A stretch of 64,000 nt of DNA from Balanoglossus misakiensis (taxonomy: Eukaryota; Hemichordata): NCBI GenBank assembly GCA_040954595.2, contig CM082592.2, positions 186,001-250,000 on the forward strand, in the 5' to 3' direction. Under the pieces are notes generated by a model. That model saw nothing but the letters and a program-made list of their open reading frames with translations, did no database searches and had not been told where the DNA came from. Positions 1 through 10,287 of this stretch are shown here, piece after piece. Position 1 is the stretch's first letter, and each line of letters starts with the position of its first letter. A program made the position numbers and the translations under genes.

Positions 1-675
1 TGGCTACTTGTCGATAAAGTTCAAAAAGATGAGATGCATCAAATGCTTGGAAATGTTTCTTAACATAAACACTACCTTTTAAACGCATGAAAGCGAAAAT
101 TCCATTCCCTACACTGTCTACTGTTGTGTCTATCAGTGTTCCAGGTATAAGGGTGCCACTAGTTATAAACTCAGGGTATTGAAAAAATGTCTTGTAGAAA
201 GATATCTTTCCGATGCCTGCAAAGTATAGTCACAACCTGTGCATATGAACACTGTTTGAAATATTTTGCCTACATATTGGAGGGGAATATGTTGCAAATA
301 AGGGTCTAAATTTAAATCTGATTTGAATTGATTCATGTCTAAATAAGTGAGATTGGATAAATCATTATCCAGTTGTACAAATATCTCCTTTTGAACATGT
401 TGATATAGTACTGGGAGGAGAACATGATAAGTATCGGTATCAGGGGAGTAAATAACACCTTTCTTGTAAGAGGACTGAACTGCATGAAGGATGCATCTAC
501 TGTCAGCTTCTTCATGACAACTTTTGGCTTCCCACTCAGACACAATTCCATTACTACCGACGAAAAGACTCTTGTCCCTATTTTCCCCATCAAAGCCACC
601 TGCTGTAATGAGGACATGATCACCTTGCAGAGCCGGTACAATTATTTTTAAAGATGTGGCTGACAAGAAGTTCAC
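1..675 (-). pseudogene. Transposon nuclease-like (FEN/XPG-like) domain, copy 1
   Basis: The minus-strand frame 675-163 is open and holds an acidic cluster CHEEADSR, then SPDTDT about 30 residues later, and ICTGCDYT near its end. This spacing resembles the acidic active-site groups of FEN/XPG-type nucleases (an EAD/EAE group, an SxDxD group and a G-x-D-Y group). After GCDYT the frame shifts; the continuation towards base 1 is in another frame (coding for ISFYKTFFQYPEF and so on), as in copy 2. The reading is fragmentary and the protein is not expected to be made whole. Nuclease assignment rests on motif resemblance only. Confidence 0.6.
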
Positions 676-1624
676 TAGTTTTCTCTTGTTTGGCCTACAA
701 TTAATGTATGTTTTGAGCTAATATTATTGATTTCCTATTTTTTATGCATTTGTTTGTATTTTTCCATGTTATTGGTAAAAAGTCTTCATTTCTGAAAGTG
801 ATGGGCTTACTTCTTTTAAATTTAGTATGAAGCTTCCCAATTGTTGTCTGAGTAACCATAGTTGTGTTCAAATTGTTGTAAAATTTGCATATTTATAATT
901 TTGAGCAATATTTGCCATTTTTGGTCAATTTTTTTTTCTGTAAAACCGCATGACGTATTGCTTTGCAATTTGGTAGGCATGTTCGTAGGTGTAACCCAAA
1001 TAATATGTTGTAAAATATGTGATATTTTCATAAATGTGTTATCGGGGAAACTTTTGCAATTTTTGTCAAAAATTGTTTTCCTGAAACTGCTTGTCATATT
1101 GCATTGAACTTTGGCAGCATGTTCCTTGTAGTGGTTGAAGTAAGGTATTGTACAATTTTGTGTTTTTGCCACTTTTGAACAAATATTTTTTTTGTGAAAC
1201 TGCTTGTTGATTGCTTTGAAATTTGTTTTTTCTCTGATTGCTTTGAAATTTAGGATATAATTTCATAACACATACATGTATATGTGCAACTTTTATTCAA
1301 TTCTGATATCAGAAATATTCAATATTTAGCGAGTTTTTTCTCCTAAACCAATTGTCCAGTTGTTTTGAAAGTTACTGTTTACAAGGAGTTGTTACCCCCA
1401 ACTGAGACATGTTTACATAACTTCAATAAGCCAGCTGTTAGAGAGACCATGGGCTATTAAATTGTTTATTACTAGTGGCAGGTCAGTGTGTGTGTCTGTC
1501 TGTCTGTCTGTTTCAGAGCTGACTGAAAGAAGTTGCTTCTCATATGTGTTTGTACAGACAATTTTTGGTCAATTTTTTTTACATTCCATATTTCTATATC
1601 GTAAGATCATATCTGCTTGCAATG
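676..1624. repeat. AT-rich spacer inside the transposon, related to a dispersed repeat
   Basis: No supportable gene. The stretch is T-rich on this strand and contains repeated phrases such as ttgctttgaaattt and ggcatgttc. The same phrases recur at 22.2-23.1 kb (copy 2) and, diverged, at about 49.1-49.7 kb, so part of it is a dispersed repeat. A short (tgtc)n run lies at about 1,495-1,512. Relative to copy 2 about 76 bases are missing near 1,570, between two T-runs. Confidence 0.6.
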
Positions 1625-2214
1625 TCACCTGTAATTTTTATTCTGGTGTGTCACTGTTTCCGCATAATCCTCAAATGGGACCACAGTGTCCTTGACGCTA
1701 TTATTTGCTGTGTCATCTGAAAATATATTAGTTAGCTCCCTGGCGGTATTAAGTGGTGAAAATACATCAGCACCTTCAAGACAATTGATATACAACCTGC
1801 AGTTTGACTCATGTATTTTATGTACACTAACTGAATTATGGGTTTTCATTTTAGAAAGAAAATAACTGATCTTTTAGATTCTTGGCAGCCATAGCTCTAT
1901 AGGGTAAATAAATTGCTATTCTCTCCATTAACCCACCTGTAGAAGTATGCAATGCAGCTTTAACATCTTTATTGACGCACATTTCATGGGCTTCATCTAG
2001 TGCTACATTAACCCAAGTTGAGCCTGACAAATTGCAAACAAAACCACCTCATTTTTTTCAAAGCCGATATTCGAAGGTTCCAATTTCCTGACCTTATTGC
2101 AATGTACAAAGACATGTATGCAAACAAATCTTCCTCTATAAATCTAACCCAAAATTTGAAAGTTTTGTCTGTATTTGCCCTTCTGCACAGTACGTGAAAT
2201 ATCCCATAATTCAT
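1625..2214 (-). pseudogene. Transposase-like core fragment (DEAHEM segment), copy 1, internally deleted
   Basis: Minus-strand remnants equal to the 231-residue open frame at 23,217-23,912 in copy 2. Here about 112 bases are deleted at about 2,050, just where copy 2 encodes the stretch from PLFHAYDRSLYLRLIP to KAGGF, and a further frameshift lies at about 1,850. Residues such as RSGNWNLRISALKK on one side and VNVALDEAHEM on the other are still readable. See the copy 2 entry for family resemblance. Confidence 0.7.
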
Positions 2215-2829
2215 TCTGATTTGTACAATCAGAGATTACTCAGTCAAACCAGGCAAAGTTCACATGTGTAGAGAGAATTGTAGACCACTAATAGAAATTT
2301 TGAGATCTTACTTTTAAGGTGAATCTTATTGTCAATTACCATTTCAAATGATTTAGAAAATTATGTATTATTGAGAGAGAAGATACGAATTTTATAAAAT
2401 AATCAAGCAATTGCATAGCCAGCCATACCAAAAAGTTTGGAGTAAAACAGGGACACTTGAAACACCTGTTTAATCAAACAAAAAGATATTGATATTTTCT
2501 TTTGACAGAACAATGGAAATTTACATGTTAACTTTCAACAGAGACTGGCCACCTCAGTCAATCATTGCTTGTTTCCTCATTGCTTGTTTCCTCCGAAGTG
2601 TGGCATTTGCAGTACATGAATACTTTGATTCTTAATGCTTTTAAATTTTGATTTTGGAATTTCACTCTAATTCCTCAACGTACTTTTCCTAGATAAACAT
2701 AAATAGATTGATATGTACTTCATATCATTGTTAGTGTCTAAAACAGAAAAAGTTATTAAATGGGCAACCTACGATGATACAAATCATGGAGAATTGTGGG
2801 TAAAATATCGTACTGTGTTCTGTCACAAA
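2215..2829. other. Transposon-internal spacer, no gene seen
   Basis: AT-rich sequence between two coding segments of the transposon, matched almost base for base by 23,913-24,480. No open frame of interest, RNA gene or strong repeat structure was seen. It may represent introns or decayed coding sequence of the element. Confidence 0.5.
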
Positions 2830-3706
2830 AATTCTGAAATTCCTCTTGCAAGCGAGTAAGTTGAGCCTTAAGGTCACCATTAATTTTGTCAATATGATCA
2901 GCTTTATCTTCAGTACATTCCAAAGATTTTGTGACAGCTTCTAGTAATTATTTTTGGACTGTTTCTGTATTTAAGGGACAGTGCTGGGTATTATGGGTTT
3001 CACCCCTCTTATTCAAAAAGGAATTGCAACACATCTAAACATACTTTCCCAAATTTGTGTTAGGAAGCGATGAGTTAGCTTGAAATTTGTACACTGTACT
3101 AGGGTTTCCAAAGTTCCCCCTTTATGATTGAACCCTGCCAGATGTTTTAGGCCAGCATCCCAGGATATTTTCATGATGACTGGTTGGTAATTTTTTAGAG
3201 TGTGCCAGTCTCTGATAAAAGGCTGCAACCAGTCTAAATTTGCACCATACATGTCTTTTAACTTTATCAGGTGATGGAAAGTTTTCCCATCACCAACCAC
3301 AACCAGGTATTTTATTCTTACACCAACTCTGAATGTAACATATACAGCTTATTGATAATGTTATGGACAGTTTCAATGGTGTCTGCGTGTTCACTTGCTA
3401 TGCCTAAATAAATGACATTTGAGCATTCACTGTCATCACTGTTAGCATTTGTTGCTAATGTTGATTTAAAATCCCCAAAAACTGTTTCTATATCAGCTCT
3501 GTGCATTGCATTTTTCTGTAGAGCAAAAATGAATTGTCAGAAAACAGTTCTGACCAAGCAATGGCTTCTTCTTGTTTAATGTCAAAATCTGACAGCGAAA
3601 TTGATGACCGTGGTTGATGTTGTCTCAGTAGAGGTGGTTTAAATACTACATCATCATGAACAGTATCATTGAATTTTTTTCTCCGTAAATGTACGGGCTT
3701 TTGCAA
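2830..3706 (-). pseudogene. Transposase-like core (VGDGKT / DWHTLKNYQP segment), copy 1
   Basis: Three consecutive minus-strand frames. Bases 3,706-3,488 encode a basic, charged stretch (MQKPVHLRRKKFN). Bases 3,506-3,318 encode KSTLATNANSDDSECSNVIY. Bases 3,300-3,013 encode VGDGKTFHHLIKLKDMYGA, IRDWHTLKNYQPVIMKI and DAGLKHLAGFNHKGGTLETL. The pattern VGDGKT...GDWH.LKNYQPV..K..WDAGLK is common in large metazoan transposon-like proteins, including those annotated with DUF6589-type domains. Short frameshifts interrupt it. Function (DNA transposition) is inferred from context. Confidence 0.6.
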
Positions 3707-3759
3707 TCAAACCTGTACCAGTATTTTTTTAGATAGATCTGTCAACCATGATTTTAGTA

Positions 3760-4653
3760 TTATTTCCACAAATTGCCAAAAATTTCATTCATTTCAGAGT
3801 CTACTGTATTTTGTGAACAAAAGCCACTGTTTAATTCCTGCCACCGTTCAAATGAATTCTGTGCATTTTCACTCACCAGACTATCTTTACTTTTAATTAA
3901 CTGCCTGTTAAGAAGCAAATCATAATGGCCTGGTTGACCTGGCCTGTCTGGTGTGTACAAGAGACAGACAGGCTCAGTCTTGGAGAACACATCACCATCA
4001 CCTCTTGCAAATATATCATTCTGCTTGGTGTATATATGTAATGGACATTTTGCAACATACACTACAGATAACATTTCTGGCATACCAGCATATTAATCTG
4101 CCTTTTCCATACATTGTGTCCTGTGCAAAATGTCCATATAACGAGTGCCGTCTAACAGGACATCAAGTTGTGCATCATCCATTCCTTCAAAGTATATATG
4201 ATTGGCACGCATTATGTCTACTGTATCTGCTCTTAACTTGTCTGCGAATATTTTCTCTCGGTCAGCTAAAATTGGGTCAGAAGGGAGTCCACTAGGTAGA
4301 TGATCGCAATTTTGCAATGCAATATCATTTCTCACAGAGATGCTCCTGAAAAAGCACCTTCCACCACCATATATGTTGATTAGCTTAAAATCTTTGACAG
4401 TTGAATGTTTGTCATGACTGCCAAAAACAATATCATCAACACTGTTCAAAATTGACTTTGGTTTTGGTTGGACCATTTGATAAGAGGTACCGTGGAAACC
4501 TCTGTCCTTTGGATCAGCTCTAGCAGCTGCATATTTAGCTGATTTATCACTATTGTCAATGGAAGTTATACAAAATGCATTATTTGCAATATTTTCCTCT
4601 GTGAAATCAGCTGATGTTCTTTTGTTGATAACTCCCAACATGTATCTATGCAA
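3760..4653 (-). pseudogene. OTU-type cysteine protease domain of the transposon, copy 1
   Basis: The upstream frame (4,653-4,093, 186 aa) holds LINIYGGGRCFFRSIS, matching the OTU nucleophile motif D-G-x-C-x-F-R, but with Gly for the usual Asp; copy 2 keeps GDGRCFFRS. After an in-frame TAA the same frame continues (4,083-3,760) with PGQPGHYDLLL, which supplies the catalytic His motif. OTU enzymes are deubiquitinating cysteine proteases and occur in several large transposon families. The TAA (after EKAD) is shared with copy 2, so it predates the duplication. The Asp-to-Gly change beside the nucleophile is specific to copy 1. Confidence 0.8.
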
Positions 4654-4680
4654 TGTATCTCCAGAACAAATAATACCAAA

Positions 4681-4920
4681 TCAATTTAGAATTTTCACTA
4701 GAGTAGATGACCTACTATAACCTTCAACAATATCAGCCAGGTAAGTATGCAATGGGTAAGTACAATGATCAGAACAAGTGAACAATAGCATACACACAAA
4801 ACAAACGCCTGAGGAATCGTGCTCTACTCTCCATAGAGTGCTGGTCATAAAATCCATAGTAGTGTTTATTCCATTCAAAGTTGGGGCTTTTTAATTTACT
4901 GCATTCACTGTTGTTCAACG
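4681..4920 (-). pseudogene. Short transposon segment upstream of the OTU domain, copy 1
   Basis: Open minus-strand frame (4,878-4,681) encoding MNGINTTMDFMTSTLWRVEH and a Cys-containing stretch (VCFVCMLLFTC). It matches 26,586-26,389 in copy 2. The homology with copy 2 breaks at about 4,920, where a 2.6-kb block of other repeats begins. No domain is recognised. Confidence 0.5.
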
Positions 4921-4956
4921 TTTTATCACATGAACTGGCCCGTATAGCCGCTTGTG

Positions 4957-5011
4957 TGACGTAGAACAGGTCGAATAAAAAATCCGAATTTACTCCTGTT
5001 CTACGTCATCA
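4957..5011. repeat. Short hairpin (inverted repeat)
   Basis: The arms tgacgtagaacagg and cctgttctacgtca are exact reverse complements around a central ~25-base spacer. It lies at the start of the copy 1-specific block. No gene is present from 4,921 to 5,370. Confidence 0.75.
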
Positions 5012-5511
5012 ACCGGAACTATTTACACTGATTCGCCCGTCGCTGTAACTTTCTTGTGAAATGGAATAAACAAGTGGATGAACCCGTAGTTGTACATAAG
5101 TCATATAAAACTGACGGTTCCATGACGGTTCCGTAAGAATATCGCTGGGTAAAATCAATACGAGAAAGGTAGAATTTGAAACGTCAACGCTACGATCATG
5201 AATGTGTGCTTGCAGCTAGCGGGCCTGGTCCCGAGCGAGCCAGCACATTGTCTTGATTTTAGGCTTACGGAAGTTACGAGAATGGTTTTGTTCCAGCTGA
5301 GCGGGATGACTAACACTCTGTATTCTGTCCACTGGTCAACGATAAGTATAAGACGTGGAAAAAACATCGCAATTCATTTGTTTGAGAATCGAAAACATTT
5401 TAGTGGGGCAGTTAACAAAAAAATCGTGCACTTTGGGTTAAAAGCATGAAACTTGGTACACTTATGCATTGACCCATGGCGGCCATTTTCTGATATGGAT
5501 CCAAAATGACA

Positions 5512-5654
5512 GCGCCCTCTAGTGGCCAGAAACAGACATTCATACTTAAAAACCGTGCACTTCAGGTTAAAAGCCTGAAACTTGGTACACTTATGCATTG
5601 ACCCATGGCGGCCATTTTCTGATATGGATCGAAAATGACAGCGCCCTCTTGTGG
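5512..5654 (-). promoter_or_regulatory. Two CTCF-like motifs in the left arm
   Basis: On the minus strand, CCACTAGAGGGCGC (5,525-5,512) and CCACAAGAGGGCGC (5,654-5,641) match the core CTCF consensus CCASYAGRKGGCRS, the second with one deviation. They sit at the same place in two tandem subunits. Binding is inferred from sequence only. Confidence 0.5.
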
Positions 5655-5944
5655 CCAGAAACTGACATTCACACTTTCCCCCCATTAATGGCACTTTTTG
5701 GTCATTTGTAACACTCTGAAACAGGAATGTGGGTTGTAAAACATGCTTGCTACCATACATTCATGTGTATACTGTGGAATACTTTTTGTTCGCGTGGAAT
5801 TTATTTTGGCTGCTTTCGCGGAGGTAATTTTTGCGCGAAAATTTGTTCCAGCGGTATGTTTTGAACACAATAGACATGAATATTAATGAGCTAGATCGAC
5901 TGACGCAGTGACCTTTGACCACTGATTACTTGCATGTTACGTCT

Positions 5945-6356
5945 ATGGAAAACAATCTGACACGGAACACGCACTCACGCTCACGCACTCACATGTCGAC
6001 AGTCATTATCGACACCTAGTAATTGACACCATAACTAAAACTGGTTAAAAACAATAAAATCAAATGTTTGCCGACTCGATTGACACCCAAAACGCATTGT
6101 TTGTCACCTAACAGCAGCCTGTGATGTTTGTGTTTGACGACTTAGCTTTGTCGATGTCAATCTGACACGGAACACGCACTAACGCACTCACATGCCGACA
6201 GTCATTACCGACACCTTGTAATTAACACCATAACTAAAACTGGTTAAAAACAATAAAATCAAATGTTTGCCGACTTGATTGACACCCAAAACGCATTGTT
6301 TGTCACCTAACGGCAGTCTGTGATGTTTGTGTTTGACGACTTAGCTTTGTCAACGT
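5945..6356 (+). repeat. Tandem duplication of a ~205-base unit
   Basis: Two direct copies, starting near 5,950 and 6,155, share phrases such as caatctgacacggaacacgc, gttaaaaacaataaaatcaa and gtttgtcacctaac. They differ by scattered substitutions and one short internal insertion (cactcacgctcacg in the first copy). Confidence 0.85.
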
Positions 6357-6493
6357 CTAATTTCAATTAGCGTACAGCGCCTTGGCTGATGACAATGTAA
6401 AGCGATCAGCGCGAAAATAAAGTCGCGCCGACGTATCGATTTTATCCATTGCGCGAAAATATATTCCAGCGATAATAAAGTATTCCACAGTAT

Positions 6494-6910
6494 TATCCTA
6501 ATCCTGATATACATGTATCAGATCAATCTTGATTACATCTTCCTTCACAGTAACAATGACCACTGCTGTCAGACTAGACCTAAAGCACCTACAGAATCAT
6601 GTCCATGACTTTTGGCCACTGATTTCCTGAGGTTGACTCTTTTCTTGGGCTTGACTAAGAGTTGTCCAACTTGATTTCCACTGGGATTCTGTTGGTTTGA
6701 TTTGGCTTTGCTAGGTTTCTCACAGCACATGTTCTTTAGATGCTGCCTGTATTCTCGAGAATCCTTGACTTTCTGGAGAAGAGGTGTTGTATTATCCCTT
6801 TGCATGACTTTGTGTATTGAACTGGTTGTTATATCGAAGAACAAATCGTTCAATTAGTAACATACAAGATTGATCTGATGCATGTACATCAGGATTAGGA
6901 TAATATTCAA
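6494..6910 (-). mobile_element. Small nested inverted-repeat element with a 94-codon frame
   Basis: The ends ttatcctaatcctgatatac (6,494 on) and, in reverse complement at 6,867-6,908, ttatcctaatcctgatgtac form inverted repeats of about 40 bases. The interior holds a minus-strand open frame (6,853-6,569) encoding a basic, Lys/Ser/Asn-rich product (CCEKPSKAKSNQQN, VKPKKRVNLRKS) that I do not recognise. It could be a captured exon or decayed transposase. It is unlikely to be a stand-alone gene. Confidence 0.5.
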
Positions 6911-7021
6911 AGGAATGTATGGGAGCAAGCATGTTTTACAACCCACATTCCTGTCTCTGAGTGTTAAACTTGCCCAAAAAGAGTCATTAATGGGGGGAAA
7001 AGTGTAAATGTCAGTTTCTAG

Positions 7022-7164
7022 CCACTAGAGGGCGCTGTCTTTTGGGATCCATATTGGAAAATGTCCGCCATGGGTCAATGAATAATTGTACCAAATTTCA
7101 TGATTTTAACCCAAAGTGCACAATTTTTAAGTATGAATGTCTTTTTCTGGCCACTAGAGGGCGC
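7022..7164 (+). promoter_or_regulatory. Two CTCF-like motifs in the right arm
   Basis: CCACTAGAGGGCGC occurs on the plus strand at 7,022-7,035 and 7,151-7,164, each an exact match to the core CTCF consensus. With the left-arm pair this gives four motifs pointing outward (minus, minus, plus, plus). Confidence 0.5.
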
Positions 7165-7887
7165 TGTAATTTTGGATCCATATCAGAAAACGGCCGCCAC
7201 GGGTCAATGCATAAGTGTACCAAGTTTTATGCTTTTAACCCAAAGTGCACAATTATGCCAAAATGTGGGGTTTAGCTCCTGCACTATTTGTCTGGGGTCC
7301 AAGGCTGAGATTCTGTACGACGGTTGTATTTCCGCGGAAGCACAACTGCGCTGACTAGCCAGGCCGACGCAAACGCAACCTTGAACCTTGAACATCGTTC
7401 CTGGACTAATATTTTTAATATCCTGTCACAATAACGGTTTTAGGATATATGGCAATGGAACTGTGTTTATTTTTTCATAAATTTTACAGTGAAGTGCGTC
7501 ATTTTTTCTGTCAAACTGCGACTTGCAGCATAACTTTGCAGGCAACTCGACGCGATTAATTGCTAGGATGTTGTGTTGACATGTACACAGCGCGAGACAA
7601 TGATTGACAGGCAGAATGTATCAAAATTCTGGCCCATGTGACTGACTCCGCGAATCTGATTGGTAGACAAGACGCAAAAGTGTAAAAACTTGAAAGTCGA
7701 TTTCACTTTATGAATGAAAGTGATTCCATAATTAGCATATCTCGTTGGGGCCACAGATCGTTGCGCAGGGGAAAGAACGTAATCCCGCTAAATAAACTAC
7801 AAGGCCGCTCGAATATTTTAGCAGGATATTGGAATATTGTATCCTACCTCTTCTAACGAAAAATAAGAAGACTGTTCATGTGATAAA

Positions 7888-8048
7888 TATATAATCCCAT
7901 GATATTTTTCTTTATTTAACGTCATCGTATACTCGTGGTTTTCGCGGAGTCTAGCAACTTCTTGCCTACGGCTCGAAGTTGCACGGCTCTGCGAAAACAC
8001 TCGTATACGATGACGTCAAACAAAGAAAAATATCATGGGATTATATAT
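7888..8048. repeat. Foldback (palindromic) element, copy 1
   Basis: A near-perfect 161-base palindrome: tatataatcccatgatattt at the left and its reverse complement at the right, with cgtcatcgtatac / gtatacgatgacg inside. The apex is gcaacttc-ttgcctacggctc-gaagttgc. It interrupts the N-terminal coding remnant of the transposon. The same palindrome occupies 26,959-27,118 in copy 2. From 7,263 to 7,887 no gene was seen. Confidence 0.9.
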
Positions 8049-8648
8049 AAAAATAGTATTCCATAACACAGGGTCAATCTCACTGACAATATATTCAACA
8101 TCAAGTGTACTCAGATCAACAGTGTTTGTTTTGCAGTAATTACTGAATTTTTTAGATTGCTGATAAATGCTGACATTTAATTTCACAGCCACCAAATCAA
8201 GCATTTTGAAAAAGTCAACGTCAACTTTACTCAAGTCTCATACTTGCTTTTCAAGCCTCTCTATCTGTTTCTCAGCTTGCACAACATACTGGGGATGTTC
8301 GACAAGTGCATTTTGGAGGGCAATAGTGAGATCTGAACCCGTTCGGTACAAAAAGGTGGAGAACTTTCTACTCACTTTTGATACAACAGAAAGGTGAATT
8401 GGATAATACACACATAGAAATTCCCGAATAAGCCAGCTATTAGGTTTTCTGTGGAATTCCACTGGTTGTACCTTGACCTTGGGTCGCAAAGTCTGATATT
8501 CATCGTCTAAACAATCATTGAAATATTGCCTGACGTCAAACAATAGAATGGCGTGTTTTCTGAGGAGCACTTCTCCTAAAAAGACAACAGTTTTCCAGCA
8601 TGCAAATTTCACCAAGTCGGTGTCACAGCTGCAGCCTTTTTGTAGCAT
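8049..8648 (-). pseudogene. Transposon N-terminal region, copy 1
   Basis: Minus-strand frames 8,648-8,238 and 8,234-8,016 encode MLQKGCSCDTDLVKFACWKT, RKHAILLFDVRQYF, then SKVDVDFFKMLDLVAVKLN and EIDPVLWNTIFIYN. The two parts are in different frames. The second runs into the foldback element, so the palindrome inserted into coding sequence. No enzymatic motif is recognised here. Confidence 0.6.
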
Positions 8649-8734
8649 TGTGACATATTTTTTAATTTCTTCAGCAAGTGCTATATCACTCTACATAATT
8701 AGGCCTTGTTGAATACTACACGTTGCTTTTTCCG

Positions 8735-8977
8735 CTAAAGCAACAAATGTTTATAACATTTCAAACAAATCAGGCTGTCTTGAGTAAGGGCAAATGGTGT
8801 GTTAGTTTGTTGGTGAAATGTTTGCACCATATCAAAATCAGGGATTTTAAACAAATTGTTTGCCCGTGATAAGCACGAAGTACACAAGGGATGGCTTTTT
8901 CTCACAGCAAGGATGTAGTGATGTTGACACAGTGGAAATGATGAAAATCCTTTAAAACCTGAGTTGGCTATACTCAA
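8735..8977 (-). pseudogene. CxxC-containing N-terminus of the transposon protein, copy 1
   Basis: An 80-codon frame with two CxxC pairs, HPLCTSCLSR and LICLKCYK, about 40 residues apart, which could form a zinc-binding site. It is the most 5' coding segment seen before the terminal inverted repeat at about 9,100-9,136. Copy 2 equivalent: 28,045-27,824. Confidence 0.55.
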
Positions 8978-9136
8978 TTTTGTACACAGTCCTCCTCGCC
9001 TGAAATCAGCTCTATAATGTCGCGTAAAAAAATGGCCTATTTCGCGACCCTTCAGCGGGGCCCACGGTAACGGCTACATGGTATGAAGTACTTTCCCTCA
9101 TTAACATATGTTAATGAGTACCATGCGATCTGACTG

Positions 9137-9840
9137 TACAGACACACATACACAACGAGAGATTAACAGGCAAACACTGGCTGACCCATAAGCTGCCAAT
9201 GGCATGTGTACTGTACACACAGCAAATGGTCTCTTTAACAGATAGCCAGTTATGAAAACATGCAGTTACCAATCACTGTTATTATTGACAAATTGCATCC
9301 AAGTCCAGACCCAGGCTTGAATACAATTTTTAAACAATAACAACATTGCTTACCCTGCTTCACCGAGCTGAACAAGAAATGATGGTTGATAACCAGCATA
9401 ATACTGAATAAAAATTCAAAAGTTACAGATATAGGACCTTTCGTTGCCCATATATTATATTACCATGGTCTGTGCGTTGCATTTTAATTGCCAAGATGAA
9501 CGACATCACTGACCACAAATACCCAGTAATGGTTTGTTTACATGCCCGTAAATCTGAATAGTAATATTAGCAAATAGTTCAGTGAACACAACATTTTGCA
9601 TAACACAAGTTCTGGGGCCCCTAGTCTTGTGTGTGGGACATTTTCATAAATATTGATGGTTTTCTTGAGATTGTTGGTAATGTAATGGAAATAAATGTAG
9701 GGCTCGGGCTCTAGGAAAGCCAAATTTCATGGGCTCAGAAGCCTTGCCCATGAATTTTGGGCTTTCCCCTCGACCTTGCCCAAAAACAAACGTTAATGGT
9801 CAGGGCGTTGTTCATTATTTCTATATTGTGTTGATCTTAC
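9137..9840. other. Intergenic or intronic sequence, no gene seen
   Basis: Begins with the TACA target duplication of the transposon. The stretch is matched by 28,205-28,909 in copy 2. Short minus-strand frames exist (for example 9,723-9,538) but look like chance. No repeat or RNA gene recognised. Confidence 0.5.
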
Positions 9841-9957
9841 CTGTACACTCTCCATTGACCAATCAATATTCCACAGCACAAGTGCAATAAAAAGAGCCTG
9901 CTGTATTCACACACTGGCCTCCACAAAGATCTGCTCTCTCCATATATTCATTGACAT
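9841..9957 (-). pseudogene. Calcium-binding EGF-like exon with internal TGA, copy 1
   Basis: Flanked by a good acceptor (tttcag) and donor (gtaaga), phase 1 on both sides as usual for such exons. The translation begins VNEYMERADLCGGQCVNTAG and continues SFYCTCAVEY, then TGA, then LVNGECT. The cysteine order fits a cbEGF domain, with Tyr where the first Cys (NEC) is expected. The TGA falls in the loop after the fourth Cys-x-Cys, where Arg is plausible (CGA to TGA). Copy 2 has the same TGA. Read as a decayed exon of an extracellular multi-EGF protein. Confidence 0.7.
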
Positions 9958-10287
9958 CTGAAATCAAAGATAGTTATTATTAATAAATTTATTATTATTT
10001 ATTTCCTAACAAATGTAATACACATCCATCTCAGTGCATTTTCTACAGAAAATAATAAAATTAGAAAACAAGTGAAAGCTTAAAGGATAAAAATTACACT
10101 TAAAAACCCCAAACAAACAGAAACAGTTCTGAAAGACAATCCCTATAAACCAAAAAAGCAATGGAATGAAATAGTGCTGAATAAAAGGACGAGTCTTAAA
10201 AACCCCTTTGAAAACTGTCAATAGATCCAGCATTGTGGATAGAAGGTGCACAAACACTGAATCCTCTTTAGCCATATGCCTTGTTAA

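Larger units (their letters stand above)
5374..7262. mobile_element. Composite inverted-repeat element with long arms
   Basis: The left arm (about 5,425-5,765) and right arm (about 6,915-7,255) are reverse complements over roughly 330 bases. Each arm contains two tandem ~125-base subunits, recognised by repeated phrases such as gacccatggcggccattttc and aacccaaagtgcac. Inside lie a second inverted pair (about 5,770-5,850 against 6,410-6,490, rich in gcgcgaaaat), a direct duplication (5,945-6,356) and a smaller nested inverted-repeat element (6,494-6,910). No transposase frame was found, so it is non-autonomous. It lies in a block absent from copy 2, but no clean target duplication was seen at the block edges. 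Confidence 0.75.
1..9136 (-). mobile_element. Large DNA transposon, Academ-like, copy 1 (left end outside window)
   Basis: Same element as the complete copy at 20,605-28,204. Its terminal inverted repeat ends at 9,136 (ccatgcgatctgactg), followed by the target-site bases TACA at 9,137-9,140. Coding remnants run right to left: CxxC N-terminus (8.98-8.74 kb), N-terminal region (8.65-8.05 kb), OTU protease (4.9-3.76 kb), transposase-like core (3.7-2.8 kb and 2.2-1.6 kb), nuclease-like domain (0.7 kb to the edge). The coding parts are separated by frameshifts, stops and a nested 2.6-kb block of other repeats (4,920-7,558) absent from copy 2. A relic, not an active gene. Academ assignment is inferred from the nuclease domain and 4-bp target duplication. 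Confidence 0.8.

Noticed and set aside
9900-9925. Selenocysteine coding at the EGF TGA
   Set aside because: No SECIS-like structure was looked for successfully, the same exon has lost its splice frame in copy 2, and EGF loops do not use selenocysteine.
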